A stretch of DNA of 64,000 bases, taken from the NCBI GenBank assembly GCA_016182485.1, contig JACPGH010000006.1, positions 62,001-126,000 of the forward strand, in the 5' to 3' direction. Each line of letters opens with the position of its first letter. Position 1 is the stretch's first letter. The notes under the pieces are model-generated. The model had not been told where the DNA came from. It worked only from the letters and a program-made list of their open reading frames with translations, and did no database searches. Source of the DNA: Candidatus Kaiserbacteria bacterium. Lineage in GTDB: Bacteria; Patescibacteria; Paceibacteria; UBA9973; UBA2103. This document shows, one piece after another, positions 49,318 through 58,465 of this stretch. The position numbers and the translations under genes are program-made.

Positions 49318-49394
49318 CGGGCCCCCTTTCGAACGATCGTCTGTCCAGAGTCTATCTGTGAACAAAAGTATTGGCAATTTCGCATATAAACATC

Positions 49395-49422
49395 GCGGCC
49401 GGGTGGCATGCCACCCGGCCGC
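49395..49422 (-). terminator. Hairpin after the gene at 49434
   Basis: GCGGCCGGGTGGCA and complement, same outer stem (GCGGCCGGGT) and same CATC flank as at 48189, indicating a duplicated terminator. Confidence 0.75.
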
Positions 49423-49433
49423 TGCTCGTCGCC

Positions 49434-50066
49434 CTACCAGTCCCCGTCTCCGAGGAGGCCATCAGCCCTTCTGTAATTCGCTTCGTAGCCGAAGCAGTGA
49501 CGGGACTCCGCAAGGCGCTCTCCGACAATCATGAGCTCGGTGTACGGGATGGTGTCGTGTCCGAGGCCATCGCCGTGTATGTCGAACACCATGTTGTCGT
49601 GCGTGCCCGCGACGAGCAGGTCGCCGCGCGCGAACTGTGCGTCCAGGTTCTCGAGGCCGCGACGCAACACCCCCTTGAACTCCTTCTCATACCACACCCG
49701 CACCTTGTCCAGGACCATGTCCCGGGAGGCCGGCGAGAGCCCTTGGATGATGCGGGCCGTCTGTCGCGGCGAGAGCCGCACGACGTTGTCCGGCAAGCTG
49801 CACTTGTCGCAGTAGACGACGAAGCGCACGTTGAGCCAGAGGCGAACGTAGTCCGTGCTCAGAAGTTCGCTCAGACGAATCTCCGTGTTCGCCCGGCTGC
49901 CAATGTCGGTGATCCGCCTGATGACTTCGACACCGAATCGGCCGTTCAGACAGGCGTGCGGGCGATAGCATGGTTCCTCGGCTCTCTCGAGCGCGGCGAT
50001 TCCGCGGTTCAGCTCCCGCCTGACTGCAGAATCCTCGCCGAGCTTCACCAGCGTCCAGTTGTCCAT
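49434..50066 (-). CDS. Protein of unknown function (210 aa)
   Basis: The ATG at 50066 follows GGGAGGA. The product is soluble and mixed alpha/beta, with a cysteine pair VYCDKCSLPDN near the middle, an acidic helix, and a C-terminal part rich in Gly/Asp (IHGDGLGHD, LLGDGDW). No family is recognised. It has a separate promoter inside the end of dus and its own terminator, so it is a self-contained unit. Confidence 0.65.
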   Translation of the reverse strand: MDNWTLVKLGEDSAVRRELNRGIAALERAEEPCYRPHACLNGRFGVEVIRRITDIGSRANTEIRLSELLSTDYVRLWLNVRFVVYCDKCSLPDNVVRLSPRQTARIIQGLSPASRDMVLDKVRVWYEKEFKGVLRRGLENLDAQFARGDLLVAGTHDNMVFDIHGDGLGHDTIPYTELMIVGERLAESRHCFGYEANYRRADGLLGDGDW

Positions 50067-50113
50067 GATGTTCCTCCCGAGTTTCGAATCTTTGAACAAA
50101 CTTCCGAGCGTAC

Positions 50114-50140
50114 ACTATAATTTAACTCGTAAAGCGTCAA
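50114..50140 (-). promoter_or_regulatory. Promoter of the gene at 50066
   Basis: TTGACG (50135-50140), 15-bp spacer and TATAGT (50114-50119) on the minus strand, overlapping the 3' end of dus. Confidence 0.55.
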
Positions 50141-51170
50141 TCGCCGCAATCAGTTCATCGGCGCACACGCTTCGCATCAAAGTTGCTCGCATGTCAGCGG
50201 CGCCGTCGAAACCGGAGACGAACGCTTTGATGTGCTTCTTTAGGACGTCGAAATGCTTCGGCGGTGAAAGACTTTCAAAGCCGTGCGCAAGCTCGCCAAG
50301 CGCCCGTAATTTCTCCTCGAGCCTATGTTCGGACATCGCATGTCCAACTTCACGGGAGGACATCCGATGTCCTGCAATGCCTTCAAATAGCCACGGATTA
50401 CCGAACAGCGCGCGGCCGAGCATGACGCCGTCACAGCCGGACTCCTCCGCCTTCATTCGCGCGTCCTCCAGTCCGCGCACGTCGCCGTTGCCGATGAGGA
50501 GCACGCGCGGATTCACCCGGTTGCGGATCGAGACGGCTTTTTTCATCAGTTCCCAGTCAGCCGGCGCTTTTGACATCTGTTTGCGCGTGCGCAGATGAAG
50601 CGTGATCGCCGCAGGTTCCGCTTCGAGCAGGACCGGCAGCCATTCATCGAGCGACTCCTTGCTATACCCCACGCGCGTTTTCACCGAAACCGGCATCCGT
50701 ACCAATTTCGTCCTATAGGCTGGATTTGGTACGGAAGCTCGCCAGGCTTCTTGCGCCGCGCGAATAAGCGCGGCGGCATGTTTCGGATTTTTTATGAGCG
50801 CGGCTCCGGCTTCTTGTTTCTCGATAGATTTGTCCGGGCAGCCCATGTTGAGATCCACGCCGTCGAATCCGAGCTCCGCTACAAGTTTTGTCGCATAGGC
50901 GATCATTTCCGGCTTGCTCGAAAATATCTGCGCGACGATCGGATGCTCTTCGGCAGAAAACTGCAGGTCGCGTATGAGAGGATTCTCAGCATCCGGGATT
51001 CTCTGCACTTCGCCCGTGTGATACAAGCCGTCCGCCGAAACGAATTCGGTCCATATGACGTCCGGCTTGCCGTAACGAACGAGCAGCCCCCGAAAGGCCG
51101 CGTCCGTCACATCCGCCATCGGCGCGGAAGCGAAAAACGGCCTCGGCAGCTTGTTCCAAAACGATTCCAT
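50115..51170 (-). CDS. dus: tRNA-dihydrouridine synthase
   Basis: This 351-aa FMN enzyme reduces uridines in the tRNA D loop. It has SAPMADVTDAAFR at the start, LNMGCPDKS with the catalytic cysteine, KTRVGYSK, and the GNGDVRGLEDA phosphate-binding region. Two repeats are in frame: one encodes PNPAYRTKLVR (50697-50734), the other MSSREVGHAMSEHR (50331-50373). The class (DusB-like) is not certain. The 3' end holds the promoter of the next gene. Confidence 0.93.
   Translation of the reverse strand: MESFWNKLPRPFFASAPMADVTDAAFRGLLVRYGKPDVIWTEFVSADGLYHTGEVQRIPDAENPLIRDLQFSAEEHPIVAQIFSSKPEMIAYATKLVAELGFDGVDLNMGCPDKSIEKQEAGAALIKNPKHAAALIRAAQEAWRASVPNPAYRTKLVRMPVSVKTRVGYSKESLDEWLPVLLEAEPAAITLHLRTRKQMSKAPADWELMKKAVSIRNRVNPRVLLIGNGDVRGLEDARMKAEESGCDGVMLGRALFGNPWLFEGIAGHRMSSREVGHAMSEHRLEEKLRALGELAHGFESLSPPKHFDVLKKHIKAFVSGFDGAADMRATLMRSVCADELIAAIDALRVKL
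50331..50373. repeat. Two GGACAT..ATGTCC palindromes inside dus
   Basis: GGACATCGCATGTCC (50331-50345) and AGGACATCCGATGTCCT (50357-50373). Same core as the long palindrome in tgt. Confidence 0.8.
50697..50734. repeat. CCTATAGG-core palindrome inside dus
   Basis: CCGTACCA..TCCTATAGG..TGGTACGG. A related 42-bp palindrome is at 61334-61375. Confidence 0.8.
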
Positions 51171-51201
51171 AGCTTCACCCTACCAAAATGGGTTGCTAGC
51201 G

Positions 51202-52023
51202 CTAGCGCCTCTTCAAATACACCTTTCCGTTAAAGCGCAAATCTACGTATTCGAAAGATCCGTCTGCGAGGTTCACGTTCGGACTCGCTGAAACGAGCTC
51301 CGTGTACGCATTCTGCTCCTGGCCGAATAGATACGTGACGCGAGTGCCGCTCGCGAGCATGTCATCCACCTCATCATCGCGTATGTGTATGTAGGTCACC
51401 GGTGAACCCAACGTTCCCAACCGGCGCGCGAAATCGAAAGTGCCGGGCAACTTCTCGGCAAGAAGGACCGTCGCTCGCAGCGGGAGAGCTGGACTGCCTT
51501 CAAGAGGCGCGTATACAGTGAAATCCTGTACCGTCTGCGTAGTGGTCGCATACGGCGCATACAGGTAACCGTTCGCGTCAAAGATGTAGCACTGTTCCTC
51601 CGCAAGCGGAGACAGCCCGCACCAACGCGCTATCGGGACTCTCTCAGAGATCGTGACTGACAGGCTCGTCAAGCTGCGAGAAATCGAGACGGCGGCTATA
51701 TCGGGACGCGCCGCCATAACGCGCGCGCGTACGCGAGACGCGGAGAAGAAAAAAGCGGAATCCCGGGGAATAATGCCCGCATAATACCCGTCAAGCGCGG
51801 CGCGTACGATGGATTCTGTCGAAGGATCGGCGGTCTCGATGCGGGAGATGCGGACCGCACTTTGCCGCAAGCCCGTTATGATCACGAGCGAAGCGAGAAG
51901 GAGGAAAATGCCGAAGGCGGCGAGGACCCGGCGGCGCCCTCGGCGCCGCCGGGCCGCGAGACTCTGCCTCCCGCCCTGGCCGGGCAAGCTATCCCGCTCC
52001 CCCGATGACGGCCTTGCCAACAT
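51202..52023 (-). CDS. ftsQ: FtsQ/DivIB-like cell-division protein
   Basis: This 273-aa protein has a basic cytoplasmic N-terminus, one membrane helix (about residues 33-50), a POTRA-like domain (about 55-130, ending SVTISERVPIARW) and a beta domain containing CYIFDANGYLY, as in FtsQ. It would help assemble the divisome. Divergent, as is usual for FtsQ. The start overlaps serS by 35 bp. Confidence 0.8.
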   Translation of the reverse strand: MLARPSSGERDSLPGQGGRQSLAARRRRGRRRVLAAFGIFLLLASLVIITGLRQSAVRISRIETADPSTESIVRAALDGYYAGIIPRDSAFFFSASRVRARVMAARPDIAAVSISRSLTSLSVTISERVPIARWCGLSPLAEEQCYIFDANGYLYAPYATTTQTVQDFTVYAPLEGSPALPLRATVLLAEKLPGTFDFARRLGTLGSPVTYIHIRDDEVDDMLASGTRVTYLFGQEQNAYTELVSASPNVNLADGSFEYVDLRFNGKVYLKRR

Positions 52024-53302
52024 ACGGGACCAATGCTTCCGGCACTTTCACCGTACCATCCGCCTGCTGATAATTCTCTACGATAGCTATCAGTGTCCGC
52101 CCGATCGCGAATGCGGTCGCGTCATTCATATGCACATGTGTAAGATCTCCACTCTTGCTCCGAACGCGCGTATTGAGCCTCCGCGCCTGATAGCCGCCCA
52201 TGTAATCAGATGTCTGAGTTTCTCGGTAGGTATCCTGACCCGGCATCCAGGTTTCAATATCGAACTGCCGCTGATCCGGTTTCCCCATGTCGCCGGTACA
52301 GATCGCTACGACTTGGTACGGCAATTTAAGCGATTGCATGAGGTGTTCTTGAATCGCAACGAAAAAATCTTGTTCTTGATATCCGTTTTCCGGCCGAGAG
52401 AAGCTTTCGAGTTCGAGCTTATCGAATTGGTGTTGTCTAAGAATACCGCGCGTGTCCTTGCCCGCCGCGCCTGCCTCCCGCCGAAAGGCCGTTGAATACC
52501 CAACATACCTGATCGGCAAAGACTCGTCCCCAAGGATCTCATTCATGTGGAGTGGTCCCAAGGTGTGCTCTGCGCTGCCGACAAGCACGAGGTCGTCTTT
52601 TTCAAAGAAGTACCGCTCTTCGATCGGTTGCAGACGTGCCATGCGGCCCATAACATCGCTCCGCATGAGGACGGGCGGAATGATCGGAATGAACGGCGTT
52701 GCCGCCACGGGGAGATTGGCTTTCTGTGCGATCCCAGCAAGCTCTTCGCGCGACGTAAGAACTTTAAGCGCGAAAGCTATTAGCCCGAACTGCATGAGAA
52801 CTGCATCTCCTTTAAGATATGAGAAACGTGCGCCAGACACTGCTGCCGCCCGTTCCGTATCTATTATGTCCAATTCTCTGCCGATGTCCCAATGCGCTTT
52901 GGGCTTGAAATCGAAAGTCGGCCGCTCGCCCCATTTTCGCACAACCACATTGCCCGATTCATCCGGACCTACCGGCGTATCGGGCGAAGGAATGTTTGGA
53001 ACGGAAAGAAGCAATTTGGTCCATCTTTGCAACAATTCCTGATACCGCCCTTCAGCCTCGGTCATTCCGATTTTCAAATGCTGCATTGCTTCGATCACCT
53101 TCTCTCGCTCGAAACCCTTAAAAGTCTGGATTTCTTGGCTTCTTCGGTTCTGTTCGGCCCGCTTGGCGTCTAATTCTTGGCGTATCTTTTTACGCTCATC
53201 GTCCAATTTCAAAAGTTCGTCAAGGTCCACATCAACCCCTTTCTTCGCGGCGGCGTCTTTCACTACTTCCAGATTCTCCCGTATGAAATGTATGTCGAGC
53301 AT
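51989..53302 (-). CDS. serS: Seryl-tRNA synthetase
   Basis: This 437-aa class II synthetase has the N-terminal coiled-coil arm that grips tRNA-Ser (about residues 30-105), motif 1 in the FIPIIPPVLMRSDVM region, motif 2 STAFRREAGAAGKDTRG, and motif 3 near the end. The length is normal. ftsQ follows with a 35-bp overlap, and dprA is divergent 22 bp away. Confidence 0.97.
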   Translation of the reverse strand: MLDIHFIRENLEVVKDAAAKKGVDVDLDELLKLDDERKKIRQELDAKRAEQNRRSQEIQTFKGFEREKVIEAMQHLKIGMTEAEGRYQELLQRWTKLLLSVPNIPSPDTPVGPDESGNVVVRKWGERPTFDFKPKAHWDIGRELDIIDTERAAAVSGARFSYLKGDAVLMQFGLIAFALKVLTSREELAGIAQKANLPVAATPFIPIIPPVLMRSDVMGRMARLQPIEERYFFEKDDLVLVGSAEHTLGPLHMNEILGDESLPIRYVGYSTAFRREAGAAGKDTRGILRQHQFDKLELESFSRPENGYQEQDFFVAIQEHLMQSLKLPYQVVAICTGDMGKPDQRQFDIETWMPGQDTYRETQTSDYMGGYQARRLNTRVRSKSGDLTHVHMNDATAFAIGRTLIAIVENYQQADGTVKVPEALVPYVGKAVIGGAG

Positions 53303-53324
53303 TGCCGCCTAGTATACTGCATTC

Positions 53325-54206
53325 ATGGACGTACGTGAGCTCAAACGCACAGAGTGGCCCACGCAGCTCCTAGAAATTCCGCAGCCGCCGGAGAAATTAT
53401 GGCTTCGCGGAACATTACCGCCCGAAGGCACAAAATATTTGACGGTTGTCGGCAGTCGCGCGATGACGCGCTACGGCGACGAAGCGTGCCGAAAGCTTAT
53501 AGCTGGTTTGGCTGGTTATCCTGTTTCTATAGTTTCCGGTTTGGCGCTCGGCGTGGATACCTGCGCGCATAAGGCCGCGCTCGGCGCAGGCTTGCACACG
53601 CTGGCGGTGCCGGGCTCGGGACTTGACGATTCGATCCTCTATCCGCGGAGCAATCGGGCATTCGCGAAGGAGATTCTCGCGAAAGGCGGCGGGATGATAT
53701 CCGAGTACGACCCGCAAACGCCCTCGCATGTGCGCTACTTCCCTGAACGCAACCGGATCATGGTCGGCCTGGCCGATGCGGTGCTCGTCGTTGAGGCGGG
53801 CGAGAAGTCCGGCACGCTTATCACTGCGCGCTTGGCTTCCGAGTACAACCGCGACCTGCTCTGTATCCCGCATCGCATCGGCGACCCGCATTCCTTCGGG
53901 CCGCACCTTTTCATCCGGCTCGGCGCGGCGCTCGTGACCGACCCGATCCATATACTCGAAGCCCTGCATATCACGCCTAGAGAAACCGCCTCTGTCGAAG
54001 CGCCGAGCAACCTTGAGGCCGCCGAGCTGGTTGTCTGGAATATGCTCGCAGAGCCGCAAACGCGCGACGAAATACTGCGCGCTTCGACTTCCCTCGACTT
54101 TGCTCGGGATAAATCGCTCGACGCCGGAGAAGTTTTGACGGCTCTCGTCGCGCTCGAATTGCGCGGCTTGATCAAAGAAGAATTCGGCGCCTGGCGCCGC
54201 GCCTAA
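53325..54206 (+). CDS. dprA: DprA/Smf DNA-processing protein
   Basis: This 293-aa protein has the extended Rossmann fold of DprA: VVGSRAMTRYG, VSGLALGVDTCAHKAAL and ERNRIMVGLADAVLVVEA. DprA loads RecA on incoming single strands in natural transformation, which suggests DNA uptake. A winged-helix-like C-terminal part follows, interrupted by a repeat-like STSLDFARDKSLD segment. The N-terminal SAM-like domain is short. Confidence 0.93.
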   Translation: MDVRELKRTEWPTQLLEIPQPPEKLWLRGTLPPEGTKYLTVVGSRAMTRYGDEACRKLIAGLAGYPVSIVSGLALGVDTCAHKAALGAGLHTLAVPGSGLDDSILYPRSNRAFAKEILAKGGGMISEYDPQTPSHVRYFPERNRIMVGLADAVLVVEAGEKSGTLITARLASEYNRDLLCIPHRIGDPHSFGPHLFIRLGAALVTDPIHILEALHITPRETASVEAPSNLEAAELVVWNMLAEPQTRDEILRASTSLDFARDKSLDAGEVLTALVALELRGLIKEEFGAWRRA

Positions 54207-54236
54207 TAAAGCCAGTTTAAGTCTGACTTAAGCAAA

Positions 54237-55016
54237 ATGACTATCTATTCCTGGAACATGCTCTTTCGCAACCGCGAGCTGGAACGCGCCTTCGCCTTCA
54301 TTCGCGACGCGGACTTCGATATTTTCTGCCTGCAGGAAGTGCCGGACAATTTTCTCACACGACTGCATACGCTCCCATGCCATATTGCGTACCGCATCGA
54401 TGTGGAGAGGCATTTGCGCAACCGGGTCGAACATAATTTTGCCGTCATACTTTCCAAGCACCCCATCGAATCCGGAGGCCGCATACCGTTTCCCGATTAC
54501 TGGCCGCTCTTGCCCTTGCGCGCGCGTCTTTTTATCCGCATCATGCGTCCGCTCGCTTTTTCGGAAATGCGTAACCGCGGCGGCCTGTACGCCGACATTC
54601 GCATTCCCGGCAGCGCGGCTCTCGTGCGCATCTTCAACCTGCATCTTATTCTCATACATCCGACTTGGCGATTGAAGGAATTCGAGACGGCAATGACCGA
54701 GCGCGATAAATCCCGACCGACGATCGTCTGCGGCGATTTCAACACGCTCGAATCGCCGCACATCGCGCCGCTTAACTGGCTAATGGGCGGCACGCTCGGG
54801 GACGCCGCGCGCTACAACCGCGAGCGCACGCATATTAATCATCGCTTCGTCGAACACGAGCTGACAAATGCTCTCAACGGCTCGATCACGCATCCGCTCT
54901 CGCGTTCCCAACTCGACCACATCCTAGTCTCGCACGCATTCGCTATCAAATCCGCCGAAGTCCTCCCCGACCGCGTCGGCTCCGATCATCATCCCATCCG
55001 GGTCGAGATAACTTAA
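54237..55016 (+). CDS. Endonuclease/exonuclease/phosphatase family protein
   Basis: This 259-aa EEP enzyme has IYSWNML, FCLQEV (metal-binding Glu), VCGDFNT (catalytic Asp/Asn) and the final GSDHHPIRVEI histidine motif. The family includes DNA repair nucleases, sphingomyelinases and phosphatases; the substrate cannot be told. No signal peptide. It follows dprA by 30 bp and may be in its operon. Confidence 0.9.
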   Translation: MTIYSWNMLFRNRELERAFAFIRDADFDIFCLQEVPDNFLTRLHTLPCHIAYRIDVERHLRNRVEHNFAVILSKHPIESGGRIPFPDYWPLLPLRARLFIRIMRPLAFSEMRNRGGLYADIRIPGSAALVRIFNLHLILIHPTWRLKEFETAMTERDKSRPTIVCGDFNTLESPHIAPLNWLMGGTLGDAARYNRERTHINHRFVEHELTNALNGSITHPLSRSQLDHILVSHAFAIKSAEVLPDRVGSDHHPIRVEIT

Positions 55017-55017
55017 T

Positions 55018-55045
55018 TTGTGATTTCGGAAGTTTATGGTATCAT
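55018..55045 (+). promoter_or_regulatory. Promoter of the gene at 55135
   Basis: TTGTGA, 16-bp spacer, TATCAT. It gives a leader of about 80 nt containing a short hairpin (GCGT..ACGC near 55066-55086). Confidence 0.5.
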
Positions 55046-55134
55046 TGTAGTAGGTGGCTACTGGGGCGTGAGATTGTCTTACGCACTGGAAATAGCCTGA
55101 TCTTTTGGTCGCCTCGTACAGGGGGAATAAGACG

Positions 55135-55875
55135 ATGGCACGTACCATCCTCGAACGCGCACCGATCCGCATCCCCGACACGCCGGAACTGCTCGGCCAG
55201 GAAATGTTCGCGCTTGCGAAGGAAGCGCACTCGGTGCTCGGCTACGCTGGCCTCATGACGGCCGACGGCGTCGTGCAGACGCTCCGACGCCAGTGTCTCG
55301 CCACGGCCGCCGAGGCGCTCGAGTCGCTCGGCATCGAGCCGTTCACAATCGAGTCCGTCGAGGCCTACAAGAAGGAAGAGCGCGAGCGCGTCATCGCCGA
55401 GGAGATCGCCAAGATCGATCCCGGGGTCCTGCGACGTCGCGCGAGGGCCGGGCACATCGCCCTCTCCGGCTGCGTCGCCGCTGCACTCGGCAGTTTCAGT
55501 CTGTTGCTGTTCGGCAACACGATCTCAGTCGGATTCCTCGTCGGCGGGATCGTGACGGCTGCGTGTTCCGGCTGGTTCTGGACCGTGTTCGGCTTTAACT
55601 ACGCCGTGGCTGTCGCGCGGGCGGAGAGCTGGAGCTGGGTCAGCCGTCCGATAGACATGTACAACAACCCGCAGGTTCCGACGGCAGCCGTGCGGACGGC
55701 CATCGCGCTCAAGAAGCTCCTGCCAGAGTGCGTGGTCGAGATCGAAAGCCTCGAACACATGATGAACCGCGCCGGCGACCCGTTCCTGCGCATCGGCTTT
55801 CCAATGCCGGTCGAAGACAAGCTCTACATCCACATCGTTTGGGGCGAGCCGAACTACTCGGCGAAGTTCGAGTAA
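55135..55875 (+). CDS. Membrane protein of unknown function (246 aa)
   Basis: The ATG follows AGGGGGAA. The N-terminal ~100 residues are helical and charged, two adjacent membrane helices follow (about residues 105-155, with a short turn), and a soluble C-terminal domain of about 90 residues follows that. No known family. It is an isolated unit with promoter and strong terminator, and has GC-rich codon usage. Confidence 0.65.
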   Translation: MARTILERAPIRIPDTPELLGQEMFALAKEAHSVLGYAGLMTADGVVQTLRRQCLATAAEALESLGIEPFTIESVEAYKKEERERVIAEEIAKIDPGVLRRRARAGHIALSGCVAAALGSFSLLLFGNTISVGFLVGGIVTAACSGWFWTVFGFNYAVAVARAESWSWVSRPIDMYNNPQVPTAAVRTAIALKKLLPECVVEIESLEHMMNRAGDPFLRIGFPMPVEDKLYIHIVWGEPNYSAKFE

Positions 55876-55897
55876 TGAACGACCCCCCGAACGATTC

Positions 55898-55935
55898 AAC
55901 GGGCCCGCGCCTCGCGCGGGCCCGTTCACTTTTTG
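55898..55935 (+). terminator. Terminator of the gene at 55135
   Basis: AACGGGCCCGCG-5-CGCGGGCCCGTT followed by CACTTTTT, 22 bp after the stop. Confidence 0.9.
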
Positions 55936-56004
55936 AATGTTAATCCCTTCTTCGCACTTGACCATATATAGGTATCCGCGGTATGTGTGAACACATACAT
56001 TTAT

Positions 56005-58440
56005 ATGGGTAAACGACTTCTCATTGTCGAGTCGCCTACGAAGGCGCGCACTATCGGGCACTACCTCGAAGGCAATTACGAGGTGGTGGCCTCGGTCGGC
56101 CACATCCGTGATTTGCCGAAAAGCAATAAGGACGCCGTCGATATCGAAGGCGGCTTCGTGCCGCGTTACGTCGTATCCGCTGAGAAGCGCGAGGTCATCG
56201 AGAGGATACGACGCGCTGCTGAGAAAGCTGAGGGGATCTATCTTGCGACTGACCCCGATCGGGAAGGAGAGGCCATCGCCTGGCACATCGCCCAAATCCT
56301 GAAAGAGGATTCGGGAAGCACGAAGCACGCGGCACGAAGCACGAAACCAATAAAGCGAGTAGTGTACTACGAGGTGACAAAGGAGGCGGTAAATGAGGCG
56401 CTCGCTCATCCGCGCGACATAGACCAAAATCTGCGGAAAGCGCAGGAGGCTCGGCGGGTGCTCGACCGCATCGTCGGCTACGATCTTTCCGGCCTGATCT
56501 GGAAGAAAGTGCGCTACGGCCTATCCGCGGGACGCGTACAGTCGCCGGCGCTGCGCATCCTCGCCGAGCGCGAGCGGGAAATCAAGGCTTTCATACCCGA
56601 GACGTATTTCGTACTGTCTGCCCTTTTCTCGACAAAAAATGGCGGGAAATTAGCGACAACTTGCACCGAAGAACCGAGGACAAAAGAAGAAGCCGATCGA
56701 ATCGTACAAGAGGGCAGAACCGCCTCGTGGAGCGTCGCGGACACGAAAGAAAAAGCCGAGGAGCGGAATCCGCGGCCTCCTTTCACGACCTCCACGCTCC
56801 AGCAGACGGCTTCGACGCGCCTCGGCTTCGCGCCCTCGCGTACGATGCGCGCCGCGCAGAAACTCTACGAAGCCGGACATATCACGTATATGCGTACCGA
56901 CTCGGTGAATCTGGCGCAAGACGCGGTCGCGAGGATGGCCGGCGTTATCGAGAAGCAATTCGGCAAGGAATACTTACACGTGCGCGCGTATAAGACGACG
57001 AGCAAGAACGCCCAGGAAGCGCATGAGGCCATCCGGCCGACCGACCCGGATAAATCGAGTGCGGGCGCCACGCCCGATGAAGTCGCGCTCTATAAGCTGA
57101 TCCGCGCGCGCGCGCTCGCCTCGCAGATGAGCGCGGCGCGGCTTCTGCGCACGACAGTCGCGGCAAAAGCTAACGTAGACATTCCTCTGTTCACCGCGAG
57201 CGGCGCGCGCACGCTCTTCCCGGGTTGGCTCGCCCTTGATACTGCGGCGAAGGGAGAGGATGTCGAATTGCCGAAGCTCTCCGTCGGGGAATCCCTTGAC
57301 CTGCTCTCGCTCAGCGGGCAGGAGAAGCAGACCGAGCCGCCGAACCGTTATACCGAAGCGGGCCTCATCCGGGAGCTCGAGAAACGCGGCATCGGCCGGC
57401 CGTCCACCTATGCCTCGATAATGAAAACGATCGTAGACCGCGGATACGTCGAGAAGAACGGCCGCACGCTCGTGCCGACTGCGACCGGTATGGTGGTCTC
57501 CGGCTGGCTCGAAGAGCACTTTCCGACGTACGTGAGCGACACGTTCACCGCCGAGATGGAAGAAGAGCTCGACGAGATAGCGCGCGGCGAACGCGGGTAT
57601 ACCGAGACTCTCGCCGCGTTCTACGCTCCCTTTGAAAAGGCGATCCGCGCGAAAGACAAACTTCCGAAGGCCACGTCGCTCGGCGACGTTCCGCCCGAAT
57701 TCCCGTGCCCGGTCTGCGGCGGGCCGATGGAATACAAACTCGGACGCGGCGGCGTCTTTATGAGTTGCAAGAAATATCCGAAATGTCTTGGCGCGCGGAC
57801 CGAAAATGGGGCGGAATTGAAAGGCGATGAGCCGCTCGGCAATGACCCCAAGACCGGCGCGCCGATCTATGTGAAGACAGGCAGATTCGGACCGTACGTA
57901 GAGATGCTGTGGCCCTCCGGAGCTTCAGCGGAGGGGGCGCAAGGTAATGAACAACCCCACTCCGCCAAGGCTCCGCGGGGTGGCGGCAAACGTGGCAGAC
58001 CACGAATAGCCGCCAAACGAGTCAGCCTGCCGCCAGGTACCGACGTCGCGCAGGTCTCTCTCGCAGACGCGCTCAAGTATCTCTCTCTCCCCCGCGAACT
58101 GGGCATACATCCATCGACCGGCAAACCGGTCACGGCATCCGTCGGCCGATTCGGACCGTATGTCGGATCGGACGGCGAATTTCGCTCGATCAAAATCGGG
58201 GATCCGTATACGATCTCTCTAGACGAGGCGCTCACGCTCTTGGCTCAGCCCAAACGGCAATCCCGCGGCGTCGCGATCGTTCGCGAGCTCGGGAAACACC
58301 CGAAAAGCGGCAAGACCGTTACTCTCTATAAATCCAAACAGGGATATTTCCTGAAGAAGGGATTACGCCGCATTTATCTGCCCGAGTCGGTGCCGGTAGA
58401 CTCGCTTACGAGCGCCGAAGCCGCCGAATACCTCAAATAA
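56005..58440 (+). CDS. topA: DNA topoisomerase I
   Basis: This ~811-aa type IA enzyme has the Toprim domain (LLIVESPTKA at the start and ATDPDREGEAIAWH), the catalytic tyrosine in YMRTDSVNL, and one C4 zinc finger (CPVCGGP...CKKYPKC). Two further C-terminal Toprim_C-type repeats without zinc ligands follow (RELGIHPSTGKPV, RELGKHPKSGKTV). A repeat-derived insert encodes STKHAARSTKPIK after the Toprim core. The start may instead be 55987. Confidence 0.97.
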   Translation: MGKRLLIVESPTKARTIGHYLEGNYEVVASVGHIRDLPKSNKDAVDIEGGFVPRYVVSAEKREVIERIRRAAEKAEGIYLATDPDREGEAIAWHIAQILKEDSGSTKHAARSTKPIKRVVYYEVTKEAVNEALAHPRDIDQNLRKAQEARRVLDRIVGYDLSGLIWKKVRYGLSAGRVQSPALRILAEREREIKAFIPETYFVLSALFSTKNGGKLATTCTEEPRTKEEADRIVQEGRTASWSVADTKEKAEERNPRPPFTTSTLQQTASTRLGFAPSRTMRAAQKLYEAGHITYMRTDSVNLAQDAVARMAGVIEKQFGKEYLHVRAYKTTSKNAQEAHEAIRPTDPDKSSAGATPDEVALYKLIRARALASQMSAARLLRTTVAAKANVDIPLFTASGARTLFPGWLALDTAAKGEDVELPKLSVGESLDLLSLSGQEKQTEPPNRYTEAGLIRELEKRGIGRPSTYASIMKTIVDRGYVEKNGRTLVPTATGMVVSGWLEEHFPTYVSDTFTAEMEEELDEIARGERGYTETLAAFYAPFEKAIRAKDKLPKATSLGDVPPEFPCPVCGGPMEYKLGRGGVFMSCKKYPKCLGARTENGAELKGDEPLGNDPKTGAPIYVKTGRFGPYVEMLWPSGASAEGAQGNEQPHSAKAPRGGGKRGRPRIAAKRVSLPPGTDVAQVSLADALKYLSLPRELGIHPSTGKPVTASVGRFGPYVGSDGEFRSIKIGDPYTISLDEALTLLAQPKRQSRGVAIVRELGKHPKSGKTVTLYKSKQGYFLKKGLRRIYLPESVPVDSLTSAEAAEYLK

Positions 58441-58465
58441 GACCGCCGGTGTATAGTATCTGTCT

